A stretch of DNA of 64,000 bases. It comes from Prochlorococcus sp. AG-409-B13 (lineage in GTDB: Bacteria; Cyanobacteriota; Cyanobacteriia; PCC-6307; Cyanobiaceae). The first letter of the stretch is position 1. Each line of letters begins with the position of its first letter. The stretch lies in contig QCJM01000001.1 in the NCBI GenBank assembly GCA_003216035.1, forward strand, positions 147,408 through 211,407. The letters are read 5' to 3'. A model generated the notes under the pieces. That model made no database searches. It was given only the letters and a program-made list of their open reading frames with translations, and was not told where the DNA came from. Positions 10,617 to 21,051 of this stretch are shown here, piece after piece. The translations under genes were made by a program, and so were the position numbers.

Positions 10617-11393
10617 TCATAAAGAATCTATAAACATCTTTTTAGAAGCTGTAAATGATTCGCGAAGTCTCCTAACCACAGCAATCATTTCTAGCTCATC
10701 ATTCAGACGGTTAATTTCAGAACCAACTCCCACTCCTGCTGCCCCTACAGAGATTGCCATCGGTAACGTCACGGATGAGAGTCCTGATGCGCAAAATACT
10801 GGAACATTAAGGTCTGCTTGTTGAATCACTGCGGCAATAGTATGCGCTGCAGCCAGCGTTGGTGCAGCTTTTTCAATTAGACCTAATACGCCTGGACTTA
10901 TAGGTCTTGCACTAGTACCACCCTCGGTCTGAATAAAATTAGCTCCTGCATCAATCAATTCCAAAGCCAACTCAGCCTGTTCATCAAGTGCCAAAGGGTG
11001 AGGTACTGTCACGGATAAAGGCACTTCAGGCAATAACCAGCGAGTGTGCTTAGTTAGTTGAAGTACTTCATCTGCATTAAAAATTCGGCCTTGAGAGTAA
11101 AAAGAATCAAAATTCCCAATTTCAACCATTGCAGCCCCAGCAGAAATGGCTGCTGGGAAACAATCTGGCTCAACAGAACTCACACACACTGGAAGACCAG
11201 AAGCATCTAACGCCAACCGAACAAGATCTGGATCACATGCCACATCAAGCAAATCCGCACCCCCTCTGCCAGCAGCAGTGGCAATCCGCTTTACAGAAGA
11301 TGGGTCAAAATTGCTTAACCCAGAAATCACCTTCAGGAGAGAATGCCGCTCCAGGCTGCGCTTGAATTCAGAAGGCAAATTAAGGCTGTTCAT
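10617..11393 (-). CDS. DUF561 / Ycf23 family TIM-barrel-like protein
   Basis: 258-residue protein of the cyanobacterial and algal-plastid Ycf23 (DUF561) family. It has alternating beta/alpha repeats and Gly-rich loops: AAGRGGADLLDVACDP near residue 45, GANFIQTEGGTSARP mid-protein, VPFCASGLSS-like and ISVGAAGVGVGSEINRL toward the C-terminus, a phosphate-binding style barrel end. The enzymatic activity is not established. It is on the minus strand upstream of uvrB (169 bp gap) and divergent from tilS. Confidence 0.85.
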   Translation of the reverse strand: MNSLNLPSEFKRSLERHSLLKVISGLSNFDPSSVKRIATAAGRGGADLLDVACDPDLVRLALDASGLPVCVSSVEPDCFPAAISAGAAMVEIGNFDSFYSQGRIFNADEVLQLTKHTRWLLPEVPLSVTVPHPLALDEQAELALELIDAGANFIQTEGGTSARPISPGVLGLIEKAAPTLAAAHTIAAVIQQADLNVPVFCASGLSSVTLPMAISVGAAGVGVGSEINRLNDELEMIAVVRRLRESFTASKKMFIDSL

Positions 11394-11477
11394 CGAAACA
11401 ACAAGGAATAATGTGATTCTCCCACTAATCCCAGCCTAGATCTAACAAACTGTTGTTAGGTCGGTAAACCAATAGAT

Positions 11478-12494
11478 ATGTCCCAAGCAGCCTCCAGTCC
11501 AATTACCTGGAGCCAATGGCACAATCGCTTGCACAAACAATTGCTGGCTAATCCAGATCTACTACCAAAAGGAGCTTCCCTACTTTTGTCCATCTCTGGA
11601 GGGCAAGACTCCATGGTGCTTCTTCAATTAATAATGGACCTCCAAAGAATTTATAAATGGAATTTACAGGTATGGCATGGAGACCATAGATGGCACCCGA
11701 AATCTCCACAAATAGCAACTGAACTCGGAGACTGGTGCAAAACAAAGAGATTATCTTTCTACTGTGACTGCGCAAAAATAAATCAAAAAAAAAATGAAGC
11801 AAATGCAAGAGATTGGCGATATAAGAATCTGATGAAGAAAGCATCAGAATTAACTAGGATTAACCCTTCAACTCCCTGCAATCATGTATTAACTGGGCAT
11901 ACAGGAAGTGATCGTGCAGAAACGCTTTTAATGAATATAGCCAGAGGTGCAGACTTGGCAGGGTTAAGCAGTCTCCGTGAATGCAGAGTGCTCCAAGGAG
12001 ATGTGAAATTAGTACGCCCATTATTGAGCTTCAGTCGAAAAGAAACAGCCCAATTATGCAAAAAATTCAATCTGCCTATATGGATTGACCCTTCGAATGC
12101 CAATCACAAATTTAGTCGCAATCGTATTCGTGAAGAAGTGATTCCAGTCCTCGAGGCCTTACATCCAGGATCCAGTCTGCGTATGGCATCTCTTGCAGAA
12201 CGACTTAATCATTACAAAAGCAATCAGGATGATCTTGCGATATTTGCAATCAATGTAATTCGCAGCCAGGAAGGATTGTGTCGACTAAGTCTTTCTAAGC
12301 TCTCATCAAAATCCAGGGCAATATTATTAGCAAAATGGTTAAGGGAAGAAGGTGCCCCTAACTTAACTGCTGCTCAAATAGAAATGCTGAGCAGAAAAAT
12401 TGGACCCAAACAACCACCTGGATCCTTAAACTTAGCCAAAGGGTGGCAAGTTCACTGGATCAAAAATCTAGTCAAACTAATTCAAACGAATTAA
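11478..12494 (+). CDS. tilS: tRNA(Ile)-lysidine synthetase
   Basis: Converts the wobble C of tRNA-Ile(CAU) to lysidine so that it reads AUA. 338 residues. The N-type ATP pyrophosphatase P-loop SGGQDS is at residues 40-45; the HGDHRWHP region, the GHTGSDRAETLLMNIARGADLAGL block and RNRIREEVIPVL are TilS signatures. The C-terminal substrate-recognition region is short, as in other cyanobacterial forms. It is convergent with rnj (40 bp between). Confidence 0.94.
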   Translation: MSQAASSPITWSQWHNRLHKQLLANPDLLPKGASLLLSISGGQDSMVLLQLIMDLQRIYKWNLQVWHGDHRWHPKSPQIATELGDWCKTKRLSFYCDCAKINQKKNEANARDWRYKNLMKKASELTRINPSTPCNHVLTGHTGSDRAETLLMNIARGADLAGLSSLRECRVLQGDVKLVRPLLSFSRKETAQLCKKFNLPIWIDPSNANHKFSRNRIREEVIPVLEALHPGSSLRMASLAERLNHYKSNQDDLAIFAINVIRSQEGLCRLSLSKLSSKSRAILLAKWLREEGAPNLTAAQIEMLSRKIGPKQPPGSLNLAKGWQVHWIKNLVKLIQTN

Positions 12495-12534
12495 AGATAC
12501 ACAACAAATTAAGCCTAATTATCATTAATTTCCT

Positions 12535-14535
12535 TTAAGCCACTGCTGATCTTCTTCGGCGAGTTCTCCCAGCAGGCATCTCAGATTTCGATTCAGGATT
12601 AGGAGAACCGACAGCCTTAGAAGCATCAGTCTTTTCATTCAAAGCATCACCATCAGATGCCACAGTCTTAACAGGATTGGGAGAAGCCGAGCTAGATGAA
12701 TTGCGAGAAGAATCTCTACCTTTAGGAAGAGTTCTAGTTTCAGAGGAAACGTCTTCTCTTAATTTGTAGGCGGGAGTTCCCCCTGGAGCAGGTTGAACTA
12801 AACAAAGAATTAAAGGTTCAACTTGCAATTCTCGACGCATACGACGAGCTAGCCCAACTTCTACTTCTCGCTGAACCCCCATCCAGTCGACTTCCATAGT
12901 CTTCCCTCCACTTTGACGTGTGAGTTGCTTCCATCGATTTTCTAAAACCCAACTAATTTCTCTTTCCGTCCAAAAGGACATCTTTTTAGCATCAACCGTA
13001 GTGACTACTCCTCGAAGATTTACACGTGGAGGAGCGACCATAACTCCATCAGTACTAATTGCAGCAAGGACTGTCACCACTCCATCTTCAGCCAACTGTT
13101 GGCGTTCTTTTAAAACACGAGCATCAACAATACCGTTCCTAGAGGCATCAAGAAGTTCAATGCCAGCTTTCACCGGATCGCCTTTGCAAATTGAATCAGC
13201 CCTCAACTCAACTACATCACCATTCTCAAGAATCAAAATATTGTCGGCTGGTACCCCCATGGATTGAGCACTCTTACTATGGCAAACAAGCATCCTGTGC
13301 TCTCCATGAACAGGTACGAAAAACTTGGGTTTTGTTAAAGCCAACATCAATTTCTGATCCTCTTGAAATCCATGCCCAGATACATGAATACCTTCTGTTT
13401 TCCCATAAACAACCTTTGCCCCCAACTTCATCAAGCGGTCAATGGTATTAACAACTGAAATTGTGTTTCCTGGGATAGGGCTAGCAGAGAAAATTACTGT
13501 ATCTGTGCTTTTTAATTGAACATGTTGGTGCTCACCACGCGAAATACGACTTAAAGCTGCCAACGGCTCACCTTGACTACCAGTCATCAACAATAAAGTT
13601 TCACGATCCGGTAAATCTCTTATTTGTTTAATTGGAACAAATAGATCATCTGGAACACGCATATATCCAATCTCTCGGGCTTTCGCAATTACATTGAGCA
13701 TTGATCGGCCAAGTAAGCCAACCTTACGGCCATTCTTTAATGCCAACTCAAGAATCATAGAAACCCGATGCACTGAACTAGCAAAAGTTGTAATAATTAC
13801 TCGTCCATCAGCTTGGGCAATATGCCGATCCAAAGCCGGGAAAACTGAGCGTTCAGGCGGACAAAAACCTGGCACTTCTGCATTGGTAGAGTCACTAAAG
13901 AGGCAAAGAACACCTTGCTCCCCATGATGCGCTAGGCGCGCAAGATCAAACTTTTCTCCATCTACAGGTGTGTGATCAAACTTAAAATCTCCTGTAAAAA
14001 TTACAGTCCCAACTGGAGTAGTTATGGCAAGTGAGAAGCTATCGGCAATCGAATGCGTATTTCTAATAAATTCAACAGAAAAATGTTGGCCAATTTTGAC
14101 CACATCCCTAGGAGAAACAGTCTGAATTGTGGTCCGATCAGTAACACCAGCTTCTTCCATTTTTCCCTGAAGCATTGACATAGCCAAACGTGGGCCATGA
14201 ATCACAGGAATATTGAAATTCTTGAGATGATGTGAAATGCCTCCAATATGATCTTCATGCCCATGAGTAACAATCATTCCACGAATTCTTTGCTGGTTCT
14301 CACGTAAATAACTTGTATCTGGCATCACAACATTTACCCCATGCATTCCATCACTAGGGAAAGCGAGGCCAGCATCAACAAGCATGATGTCATCGCCATA
14401 CTCAAAGACACAAGTATTCTTGCCAATCTCATGAAGACCGCCAAGAGGAATTACACGTAAACAAGGCTGTTTAGCCTTGCCATTACCAGATGAATTTTGC
14501 CTGGTATTGGTGGAGCTGATAGAACTAGACGTCAT
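12535..14535 (-). CDS. rnj: Ribonuclease J
   Basis: Metallo-beta-lactamase/beta-CASP ribonuclease with endo- and 5' exonuclease activity, acting in mRNA decay and processing. 666 residues: a short polar N-terminus, then the metal site HGHEDHIGG (91-99), FTGDFKFDHTPVDG, the beta-CASP core (LLMTGSQGEP) and the HVSGHG and FVPVHGEHRML motifs. The C-terminal ~80 residues are Ser/Pro/Lys-rich and end in a basic TRRRRSAVA tail, a likely disordered arm that is longer than in Bacillus. It lies downstream of asd-dapA on the same strand. Confidence 0.95.
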   Translation of the reverse strand: MTSSSISSTNTRQNSSGNGKAKQPCLRVIPLGGLHEIGKNTCVFEYGDDIMLVDAGLAFPSDGMHGVNVVMPDTSYLRENQQRIRGMIVTHGHEDHIGGISHHLKNFNIPVIHGPRLAMSMLQGKMEEAGVTDRTTIQTVSPRDVVKIGQHFSVEFIRNTHSIADSFSLAITTPVGTVIFTGDFKFDHTPVDGEKFDLARLAHHGEQGVLCLFSDSTNAEVPGFCPPERSVFPALDRHIAQADGRVIITTFASSVHRVSMILELALKNGRKVGLLGRSMLNVIAKAREIGYMRVPDDLFVPIKQIRDLPDRETLLLMTGSQGEPLAALSRISRGEHQHVQLKSTDTVIFSASPIPGNTISVVNTIDRLMKLGAKVVYGKTEGIHVSGHGFQEDQKLMLALTKPKFFVPVHGEHRMLVCHSKSAQSMGVPADNILILENGDVVELRADSICKGDPVKAGIELLDASRNGIVDARVLKERQQLAEDGVVTVLAAISTDGVMVAPPRVNLRGVVTTVDAKKMSFWTEREISWVLENRWKQLTRQSGGKTMEVDWMGVQREVEVGLARRMRRELQVEPLILCLVQPAPGGTPAYKLREDVSSETRTLPKGRDSSRNSSSSASPNPVKTVASDGDALNEKTDASKAVGSPNPESKSEMPAGRTRRRRSAVA

Positions 14536-14621
14536 GGAAAAAGGTTATGTAAAAGCTAACTAAAGAGATGTTTAATACGCCAAAATTGAACGCATCTACA
14601 ACTCGGGAAGAAGCCGTGGCA

Positions 14622-15530
14622 TCAGGTTTGACGCAAGGCGAAAAGGATCTTGGATAGTTCGTCTTTCATTTCAGAGTTAAGAGAGATCAAAGGACTGCGT
14701 GGAGGTCCGACAGGCCAGCCAGAGAGCTCAAGAGCTGCTTTAACAGGTATCGGATTTGTAGTGGCAAAGAGAGCTTGAAAAAGAGGTTGCAAATTCTCGT
14801 GATAACCAAGGGCAACTGCCACCTGACCGCTGAGATAAGCCTCAATCATGGCCCTGATACGTCGGCCCACAATATGACTAGCCACACTAACTACTCCTAC
14901 AGCCCCTACAGACAACATTGGTAAAAGTAATCCATCATCACCGCTATAAATTGCCAAACGAGATCCACAAAGGCTCCTTAGTTGTGTCACCTCATCGGTA
15001 TTCCCACTAGCAGCTTTAAAACTGACCACATTCGAGCATTCCATCAACCTTGCAACGGTACTTGGAGCCAAGGAGCACCCTGTTCTGCCAGGGATGTTGT
15101 AAAGCATCAGCGGTAAATCAGGTGCCGAAGCTGCAACAGCTCGAAAATGAGATTCCAATCCATCCTGGGGTGGTTTGTTGTAATAAGGGACAACCACTAA
15201 GGCACCATCCACCCCAGCATCAGCAGCCTCACGTGTAGCTTCACTTGCTTCTGCAGTGCTATTGCTTCCTGTTCCAGCCAAGACCTTCACAGCTGATCCA
15301 ACTGACTGCCGAACCGTTTCGATTAATTGATGCTGCTCCTTCCAACTAAGAGTAGGAGACTCACCAGTGGTGCCACATACAACAATTCCATCAGAACCTT
15401 CTTCCACAAGGTGGCGAGCCAATCTGCCTGCCAAGGCAAAATCAACTCTTCCTTCATTATCAAATGGCGTAACCATCGCTGTTAGCAAACGACCAAAAGG
15501 TATTGGAGATAAAGAAGCTGAAACACTCAT
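14622..15530 (-). CDS. dapA: 4-hydroxy-tetrahydrodipicolinate synthase
   Basis: Condenses pyruvate with aspartate semialdehyde at the start of the lysine/diaminopimelate branch. 302-residue TIM barrel. GTTGESPTL (53-61), YNIPGRTG with Tyr144, and the Schiff-base Lys172 in VSFKAASGN are all present. Its start codon overlaps the asd stop by 4 bp (ATGA on the minus strand), so the two are translationally coupled and supply substrate in sequence. Confidence 0.97.
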   Translation of the reverse strand: MSVSASLSPIPFGRLLTAMVTPFDNEGRVDFALAGRLARHLVEEGSDGIVVCGTTGESPTLSWKEQHQLIETVRQSVGSAVKVLAGTGSNSTAEASEATREAADAGVDGALVVVPYYNKPPQDGLESHFRAVAASAPDLPLMLYNIPGRTGCSLAPSTVARLMECSNVVSFKAASGNTDEVTQLRSLCGSRLAIYSGDDGLLLPMLSVGAVGVVSVASHIVGRRIRAMIEAYLSGQVAVALGYHENLQPLFQALFATTNPIPVKAALELSGWPVGPPRSPLISLNSEMKDELSKILFALRQT

Positions 15531-16600
15531 GAGATGGGTAACAGAAGTTCAGCAATTTGGATTGCATTTAAAGCAGCCCCTTTTCGAATTTGATCACCAC
15601 AAAGCCATAGTTCTAAAGCATTTGGATCACTAATATCTTGACGGATCCGGCCAACGGCAACAGGATCTCTACCAGCCACATCTATTGGCATAGGGAAACG
15701 ATTTGCATCAAAATCTTCAATCAAATCAACTCCAGGAGCTGCATCTAAAATTTGACGTGCTTTCTGCACAGGGAAAGGCTCAACAAACTCAATATTTACA
15801 GCCTCAGAATGAGCTCTGAGGACTGGGACTCGAACACAAGTCGCAGTAAATAATAATTCTGGAAGAGCCAAAATTTTACGAGTTTCATTAACCATTTTCA
15901 TTTCCTCTTCGCAATAGTTATTTGATTGAAGTGGGGAGTTATGAAGAAATAAATTAAATGCAAGGGAATAAGGCAATACTTCACTCCTAGGAGACCGGCC
16001 ATCTAAAACCTGTTGACTTAAATTTTTCAACTCATCCATAGCTCTTGCACCTGCACCACTTGCTGACTGATAAGTAGAGACAACAACCCTTCTGATTGGC
16101 ACCCGAGCACCTAATGGCGCCAATGCCAATACAAGCAAAATGGTTGTGCAATTTGGATTGGCTATCACTCCCTCATGTCTTAACGCTGCGGAAGGGTTAA
16201 CTTCTGGCACAACTAATGGAACATCAGGATCCAGGCGAAATGCACTGGAATTGTCAATCATTACAGCCCCTGCAGAATTGATTACCTGACGCCAATTGCG
16301 TGAAACTGAACCACCAGCTGAAGCGAAAACAAGATCCACTCCCTGAAAACTCGACTCACTTACCTCCTGAACTTTGATCTTTGTAGATTTCCAAACTTGC
16401 GATGATCCAGCTGAACGCGATGAAGCCAATAAACGCAGTTCCTGAACCGGAAAAGCTCTCTCATCAAGAAGGCTTAGGAGCTCATGACCGACTGCACCGC
16501 TGGCTCCAAGGACAGCGACTACAAGGGGGCGATCAGGAAAGAGGGGTGTAGCTAACAAGCGACCTGAGCAGGTATATACGGGGAAAAGGGTTGATGTCAC
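15527..16600 (-). CDS. asd: Aspartate-semialdehyde dehydrogenase
   Basis: Reduces aspartyl phosphate (from LysC) to aspartate semialdehyde. The NADP-binding [12 protein letters not shown] follows residue 30; the catalytic Cys151 lies in [17 protein letters not shown] and VPEVNPSA motifs are conserved. The start is uncertain: GTG at 16600 gives 357 residues, but homologues usually begin just before RPLVVAVLG, and an in-frame TTG at 16558 would fit that. It is first in the asd-dapA-rnj run and divergent from tig. Confidence 0.95.
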   Translation of the reverse strand: MTSTLFPVYTCSGRLLATPLFPDRPLVVAVLGASGAVGHELLSLLDERAFPVQELRLLASSRSAGSSQVWKSTKIKVQEVSESSFQGVDLVFASAGGSVSRNWRQVINSAGAVMIDNSSAFRLDPDVPLVVPEVNPSAALRHEGVIANPNCTTILLVLALAPLGARVPIRRVVVSTYQSASGAGARAMDELKNLSQQVLDGRSPRSEVLPYSLAFNLFLHNSPLQSNNYCEEEMKMVNETRKILALPELLFTATCVRVPVLRAHSEAVNIEFVEPFPVQKARQILDAAPGVDLIEDFDANRFPMPIDVAGRDPVAVGRIRQDISDPNALELWLCGDQIRKGAALNAIQIAELLLPIS

Positions 16601-16647
16601 AGAAAAACTTCCGTTTTCCTGAGATCAATAACTAAAAGCTGATATTG

Positions 16648-16672
16648 ACAATACGTTGAAGCCACAATACGT
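16648..16672. repeat. Direct repeat ACAATACGT x2 in the asd/tig divergent region
   Basis: Two perfect 9-bp copies (16648-16656 and 16664-16672) start 16 bp apart between the divergent asd and tig starts. The spacing puts the copies about one and a half helical turns apart. It could be a regulator site or part of a promoter; no known consensus is matched. Confidence 0.35.
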
Positions 16673-16729
16673 GGTAAGTGTTTGACTGCTGCTTTCTTAA
16701 TGTGATTCGCTGGTTCTATTAGCTGATCA

Positions 16730-18160
16730 ATGAGTGATGTGACCCTGCAGGTAAATACGAAAGCCCTTCCTAACAGCCGTCTTGCGGTAACCATAGAAAT
16801 ACCAGCTGAGCGGTGTCAAAAAAGTTATAACGAGGCAGTGTCTCGTTTAAGTCGCTCCGTCAAGCTTCCTGGCTTCCGAAAAGGGAAGGTCCCCAAAGCA
16901 GTAATTCTTCAACAAATTGGCATTCCTCAAATCAATGCAACTGCTCTGGAATCACTTATTGAGGGAGTTTGGAGAGAAGCACTACAAAAAGAAGAAATCG
17001 AACCACTAAGTGAACCAGAGTTAATAAATGGATTTGAGAACCTACTAACACAGTTCCAACCTGGAAAAACACTGAATCTGACACTAGAAACTGACATAGC
17101 TCCTAATCCAGAACTAAAAACCACAAAAGGACTAAAAGCAGAAGTGGAACATATAGCTTTTAATCCCAAGAAAGTAGAAGAATTAATCGAGCAATCTCGT
17201 AAACAACTTGCAACACTCATACCAATAGAAAATCGTCCTGCAGAAATTGGTGATGTAGCTGTTGTTAGCTTTAAGGGTAATTATGTCGATGATGGCAGCG
17301 AAATCGAAGGAGGAAGTTCAGAGTCTATGGATATTGATTTAGAAGAAGGTCGCATGATTCCTGGATTTATAGAAGGGATTATAGGTATGGGAATAGGCGA
17401 TGAAAAGCTTTTGCAATGTGAATTTCCACAAGACTATTCTCAAAAAGATGCTCAAGGAAGAAAAGCTAATTTCAAAGTCAAGATAAAGGATCTAAAAACC
17501 AGAGAATTACCTGAGCTAGATGATTCATTTGCAAAGCAAGCTGGAGATAAAGCCAACATGGCAGAGCTAAGAAAAGACTTAGAGACAAGGCTTAAAGAAG
17601 ACAATGAACAACAAAATAAAAACAATCGCCAAGAAGCTTTAATTCAGGCATTAATGAAAGAGTTAAAAGTAGATTTACCAAAAAGTCTTATTGATCAAGA
17701 AGTACGGCACTTAATCGAACAGACTGCTAGAAAATTTGCACAACAGGGCATGGATGTTAAATCCATGTTCACCTCAGAATTGGTTAAATCTCTAATGGAC
17801 TCCTCCCGGCCAGAAGCAGAAACTAACCTTCGTCGCAAACTAGCGCTAAATGCACTGGCAAAAGAAGAGAAAATAGAGCTAGACAATCAAAAAATAGAGG
17901 CAAAGTTCAAAGAAGTCCAACAGCAACTTGCTAGTGAAAAAAATATTGATCCTCAAAAATTGCGAGAAGCCGTGGTCGAGGACCTATTACAAGAAAAGCT
18001 TTTGACCTGGCTAGAAGAAAATTGCTCCATCATAGAAAGGTCTTCTGACAAACCATCCATAACAGATGAATCCAGCCCTCAAAAAACAACATCAAAAAAA
18101 CATTCCTCTAAAAACAAAGCTAAGAATGAAAAAGACACGAGCCAAACTCCCAAGTCCTAA
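16730..18160 (+). CDS. tig: Trigger factor
   Basis: Ribosome-bound chaperone and peptidyl-prolyl isomerase. 476 residues. The ribosome-docking GFRKGKVP is at residues 48-55; the FKBP-type PPIase domain is about 165-250 (GDVAVVSFKGNY onward, then GRMIPGFIEGIIGMGIGD); the helical chaperone arms follow. The last ~35 residues are a Lys/Ser/Thr-rich low-complexity tail. It leads the tig-clpP-clpX set, a common bacterial grouping that joins nascent-chain folding with proteolysis. Confidence 0.96.
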   Translation: MSDVTLQVNTKALPNSRLAVTIEIPAERCQKSYNEAVSRLSRSVKLPGFRKGKVPKAVILQQIGIPQINATALESLIEGVWREALQKEEIEPLSEPELINGFENLLTQFQPGKTLNLTLETDIAPNPELKTTKGLKAEVEHIAFNPKKVEELIEQSRKQLATLIPIENRPAEIGDVAVVSFKGNYVDDGSEIEGGSSESMDIDLEEGRMIPGFIEGIIGMGIGDEKLLQCEFPQDYSQKDAQGRKANFKVKIKDLKTRELPELDDSFAKQAGDKANMAELRKDLETRLKEDNEQQNKNNRQEALIQALMKELKVDLPKSLIDQEVRHLIEQTARKFAQQGMDVKSMFTSELVKSLMDSSRPEAETNLRRKLALNALAKEEKIELDNQKIEAKFKEVQQQLASEKNIDPQKLREAVVEDLLQEKLLTWLEENCSIIERSSDKPSITDESSPQKTTSKKHSSKNKAKNEKDTSQTPKS

Positions 18161-18174
18161 GTTCTAGAAATAGA

Positions 18175-18187
18175 TTGATTTAATCAA
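18175..18187. repeat. 13-nt palindrome between tig and clpP
   Basis: TTGATT-T-AATCAA is a perfect inverted repeat with a single central base, 26 bp before the clpP GTG. It could be an operator for clpP or a short element of its promoter; there is no T-run, so it is not an obvious terminator. Confidence 0.25.
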
Positions 18188-18212
18188 CCTTCTACTGTCT
18201 GTACCCTTTCGC

Positions 18213-18860
18213 GTGATCAACGCCAACTACTACTACCCAATTCGAAACCACTGGTACGGGTCAAGGCCCATTTCTAGTCAGGTTGTGCTGCCAACAGTCA
18301 TTGAACAATCTGGACGTGGTGATCGGGCATTTGACATTTACTCCAGACTCCTTCGTGAAAGGATCATCTTTTTAGGAACAGATGTAAATGACCAAATTTC
18401 GGATGCTCTTGTAGCCCAAATGCTTTTTCTTGAAGCAGAAGACCCTGAAAAAGATATCCAGATCTATATCAACTCACCGGGAGGTTCTGTGACAGCCGGT
18501 TTAGCCATTTACGACACCATGCAGCAAATCAGTCCTGATGTAATAACCATCTGCTATGGATTAGCGGCAAGCATGGGGGCTTTTCTCCTCTCCGGAGGAA
18601 CTAAAGGGAAAAGACTTGCACTACCAAATTCTCGAATAATGATTCACCAACCACTTGGTGGAGCACAAGGACAAGCTGTAGAAATCGAAATCCAAGCTAA
18701 AGAAATTCTGTTTCTTAAAGAAACCCTCAACGGATTGCTAGCTGACCACACAGGCCAACCCATCGAAAAAATTGCTGAGGACACAGACCGTGACCACTTC
18801 CTTTCGCCGGAAGAAGCGGTTGAATATGGCTTGATCGACAAAGTGCTCACTAGCCACTAA
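18213..18860 (+). CDS. clpP: ATP-dependent Clp protease proteolytic subunit
   Basis: 215-residue ClpP. The catalytic triad is visible: Ser120 in GLAASMGAF, His145 in IMIHQP and Asp194 in TDRDHFLS, with the same spacing as E. coli ClpP. The N-terminal segment [23 protein letters not shown] (about residues 25-47) is typical. The start is a GTG at 18213, with no Shine-Dalgarno. It sits 52 bp after tig and 116 bp before clpX, its ATPase partner. Cyanobacteria carry several ClpP paralogues; adjacency to clpX marks this as the ClpX-associated one (inference). Confidence 0.95.
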   Translation: MINANYYYPIRNHWYGSRPISSQVVLPTVIEQSGRGDRAFDIYSRLLRERIIFLGTDVNDQISDALVAQMLFLEAEDPEKDIQIYINSPGGSVTAGLAIYDTMQQISPDVITICYGLAASMGAFLLSGGTKGKRLALPNSRIMIHQPLGGAQGQAVEIEIQAKEILFLKETLNGLLADHTGQPIEKIAEDTDRDHFLSPEEAVEYGLIDKVLTSH

Positions 18861-18976
18861 GACCGGAGGAATCGTTAAGGAAGGCTGACGAAGACCTTAT
18901 CCCGAACGATCCTGTTAGTTAAGGCTTACAGCATTAGTTAGGTCCTGTTCCCCTTCATTGAAACGCTAAGCGCCCG

Positions 18977-20335
18977 ATGGCAAAGTTCGACGCCCATCTG
19001 AAGTGCTCCTTTTGTGGGAAATCCCAAGATCAGGTGCGAAAATTAATTGCTGGTCCAGGTGTCTACATCTGTGATGAATGCATAGATCTCTGCAATGAGA
19101 TCTTGGATGAAGAGCTGATAGATAACCAAAACAACCCTAGACAAAGCACAGAAGGAAATAGAAAAGGTGTCCCGCCCGCTCGCAATAGTGGGAAACCAGC
19201 TCCGACACTTGCCTCTATACCAAAACCATTAGAAATTAAAAGCTTTCTTGATCAACAAGTAGTTGGTCAGGAAGAAGCTAAAAAAGTGCTTTCAGTCGCT
19301 GTATACAACCACTACAAACGTCTCGCCTGGCAAGGAGATGGCAAAGCTGAAGCTGATCGAACAGCTACCAAATTACATAAATCAAACATTTTGCTAATTG
19401 GACCTACAGGCTGTGGCAAAACACTTCTGGCACAAACTCTCGCGGAACTTCTTGATGTCCCATTTGCAGTTGCAGATGCAACCACTCTTACTGAAGCTGG
19501 TTATGTCGGTGAAGACGTAGAAAACATTCTTCTAAGGCTTCTACAAAAGGCCGAAATGGATGTCGACCAAGCTCAGAGAGGAATTATTTACATAGATGAA
19601 ATAGATAAAATTGCACGAAAAAGCGAAAATCCCTCGATTACTAGAGATGTATCAGGAGAGGGTGTACAACAAGCTCTTCTTAAAATGTTAGAGGGCACTG
19701 TTGCAAATGTTCCTCCTCAAGGAGGACGTAAACACCCATACCATGACTGCATTCAAATAGATACAAGCCAAATACTCTTTATATGTGGAGGGGCATTTGT
19801 TGGTCTTGACGAAGTAGTCCAAAGAAGACTTGGGCGTAATTCTATAGGCTTCATGCCTAGTGATAACCGTGGAAGAAGTCGTAGCAGCAGAGATTTAAAA
19901 GCAAGCCAAGTCTTAAATCAATTAGAACCCGATGATCTAGTGCGTTATGGCCTTATCCCTGAATTTATTGGAAGAATGCCGGTTAGCGCTGTGCTAGAGC
20001 CATTAGATGCCCAAGCACTGGAATCAATACTCACAGAGCCTAGAGATGCATTAGTAAAACAATTTCGCACCTTATTAAGTATGGACAATGTTCAACTTGA
20101 GTTTGAAACAACTGCAGTAGAAGCAATTGCAGAAGAAGCTCATCGAAGAAAAACTGGAGCGAGGGCTTTAAGAGGCATCGTTGAAGAGTTAATGCTTAAT
20201 GTTATGTACGATTTACCATCACAAAAAGATATTAAAACTTTCACTGTAACTAGAGCAATGGTAGATGCTCATACTGGTGGGAAAGTGCTGCCGCTTCCTG
20301 CAAACGACGATTTATCTCAAAAAGAATCAGCTTAA
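18977..20335 (+). CDS. clpX: ATP-dependent Clp protease ATPase subunit ClpX
   Basis: 452-residue unfoldase. The zinc-binding domain has C10, C13, C32 and C35 (CSFCGK...CDEC). Walker A GPTGCGKT is at 142-149; [30 protein letters not shown] (Walker B) and [14 protein letters not shown] follow; the IGF-like loop that docks ClpP appears as NSIGFMPS. It is followed after 5 bp by the NC-domain gene and then dnaX, all on the same strand. Confidence 0.97.
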   Translation: MAKFDAHLKCSFCGKSQDQVRKLIAGPGVYICDECIDLCNEILDEELIDNQNNPRQSTEGNRKGVPPARNSGKPAPTLASIPKPLEIKSFLDQQVVGQEEAKKVLSVAVYNHYKRLAWQGDGKAEADRTATKLHKSNILLIGPTGCGKTLLAQTLAELLDVPFAVADATTLTEAGYVGEDVENILLRLLQKAEMDVDQAQRGIIYIDEIDKIARKSENPSITRDVSGEGVQQALLKMLEGTVANVPPQGGRKHPYHDCIQIDTSQILFICGGAFVGLDEVVQRRLGRNSIGFMPSDNRGRSRSSRDLKASQVLNQLEPDDLVRYGLIPEFIGRMPVSAVLEPLDAQALESILTEPRDALVKQFRTLLSMDNVQLEFETTAVEAIAEEAHRRKTGARALRGIVEELMLNVMYDLPSQKDIKTFTVTRAMVDAHTGGKVLPLPANDDLSQKESA

Positions 20336-20340
20336 GAATT

Positions 20341-21051
20341 ATGGGTGCTGCTGATCATCTTCAGGTGCCAAGGCAGCACGGTCTTTTTCAACATCACGGC
20401 ATAGACCTAGGAGATGGAACAGTCGCTCATTACCTAGAAGGTCGTGAGATTCTTCGAAGTCCATTAAAAGAATTCTGCTGCAATCAACCCATCGAGATAA
20501 TAAAACATGAAAATTGTTGTGCAAAAAGTGTGACACTAAGACGCGCAATGAGCCGAATTGGCGAGCAAAGGTATAACTTACTTTTCAACAATTGTGAGCA
20601 CTTCGCAAACTGGTGCAAAACAGGCCGGTATCGTAGCCCTCAAGTGGAGAACTTACTCCACAAAACCAGCCTAGGTGCAATAGTTATTGGCCAGCTAATG
20701 CCTGCTGCAAGCCTCATAGGATTAAGACTCATCTTAGAAAAAGGTTTAATTGATGAAGCATCTCGAGATAAGGCAAAGCAAGGTCTAGAAATGCTTAAAA
20801 AGCTCCGCTTAAAACTCATAGAAAATCTCGAAACAGCCTTGAAGAAAATTGATACTTGGCTGGAAGTTGAACAAAAAGCGAATGGAATGAAGCATAAAAA
20901 TACCTACCCAAAAAAACTTTTGTTGCAAGGGCAAAACATTGCAGATGAACTCAGTGCTGTAGAAGATCTCGAAGAAAGTGTTGCTGCAATGCTTAGCAGC
21001 TTTGAAATGAAATCAGAACCTAGTCTCAGCAACCCACAAAGCAGAACATGA
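20341..21051 (+). CDS. NC/LRAT-domain protein, possible lipid acyltransferase or thiol hydrolase
   Basis: 236 residues. Residues 1-95 match the NlpC/P60-related LRAT fold: an early His in QHHGIDLGDGTVAHY (His18, His30) and the catalytic-type Cys85 in NNCEHFANW. In eukaryotic LRAT/HRASLS relatives this Cys-His set transfers or removes acyl chains (family knowledge); the substrate here is unknown. A hydrophobic stretch around residues 111-130 could anchor the protein in a membrane. The C-terminal ~100 residues are helical and charged, not recognised. It starts 5 bp after clpX and its stop overlaps the dnaX start (ATGA), so it is cotranscribed and translationally coupled. Confidence 0.8.
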   Translation: MGAADHLQVPRQHGLFQHHGIDLGDGTVAHYLEGREILRSPLKEFCCNQPIEIIKHENCCAKSVTLRRAMSRIGEQRYNLLFNNCEHFANWCKTGRYRSPQVENLLHKTSLGAIVIGQLMPAASLIGLRLILEKGLIDEASRDKAKQGLEMLKKLRLKLIENLETALKKIDTWLEVEQKANGMKHKNTYPKKLLLQGQNIADELSAVEDLEESVAAMLSSFEMKSEPSLSNPQSRT

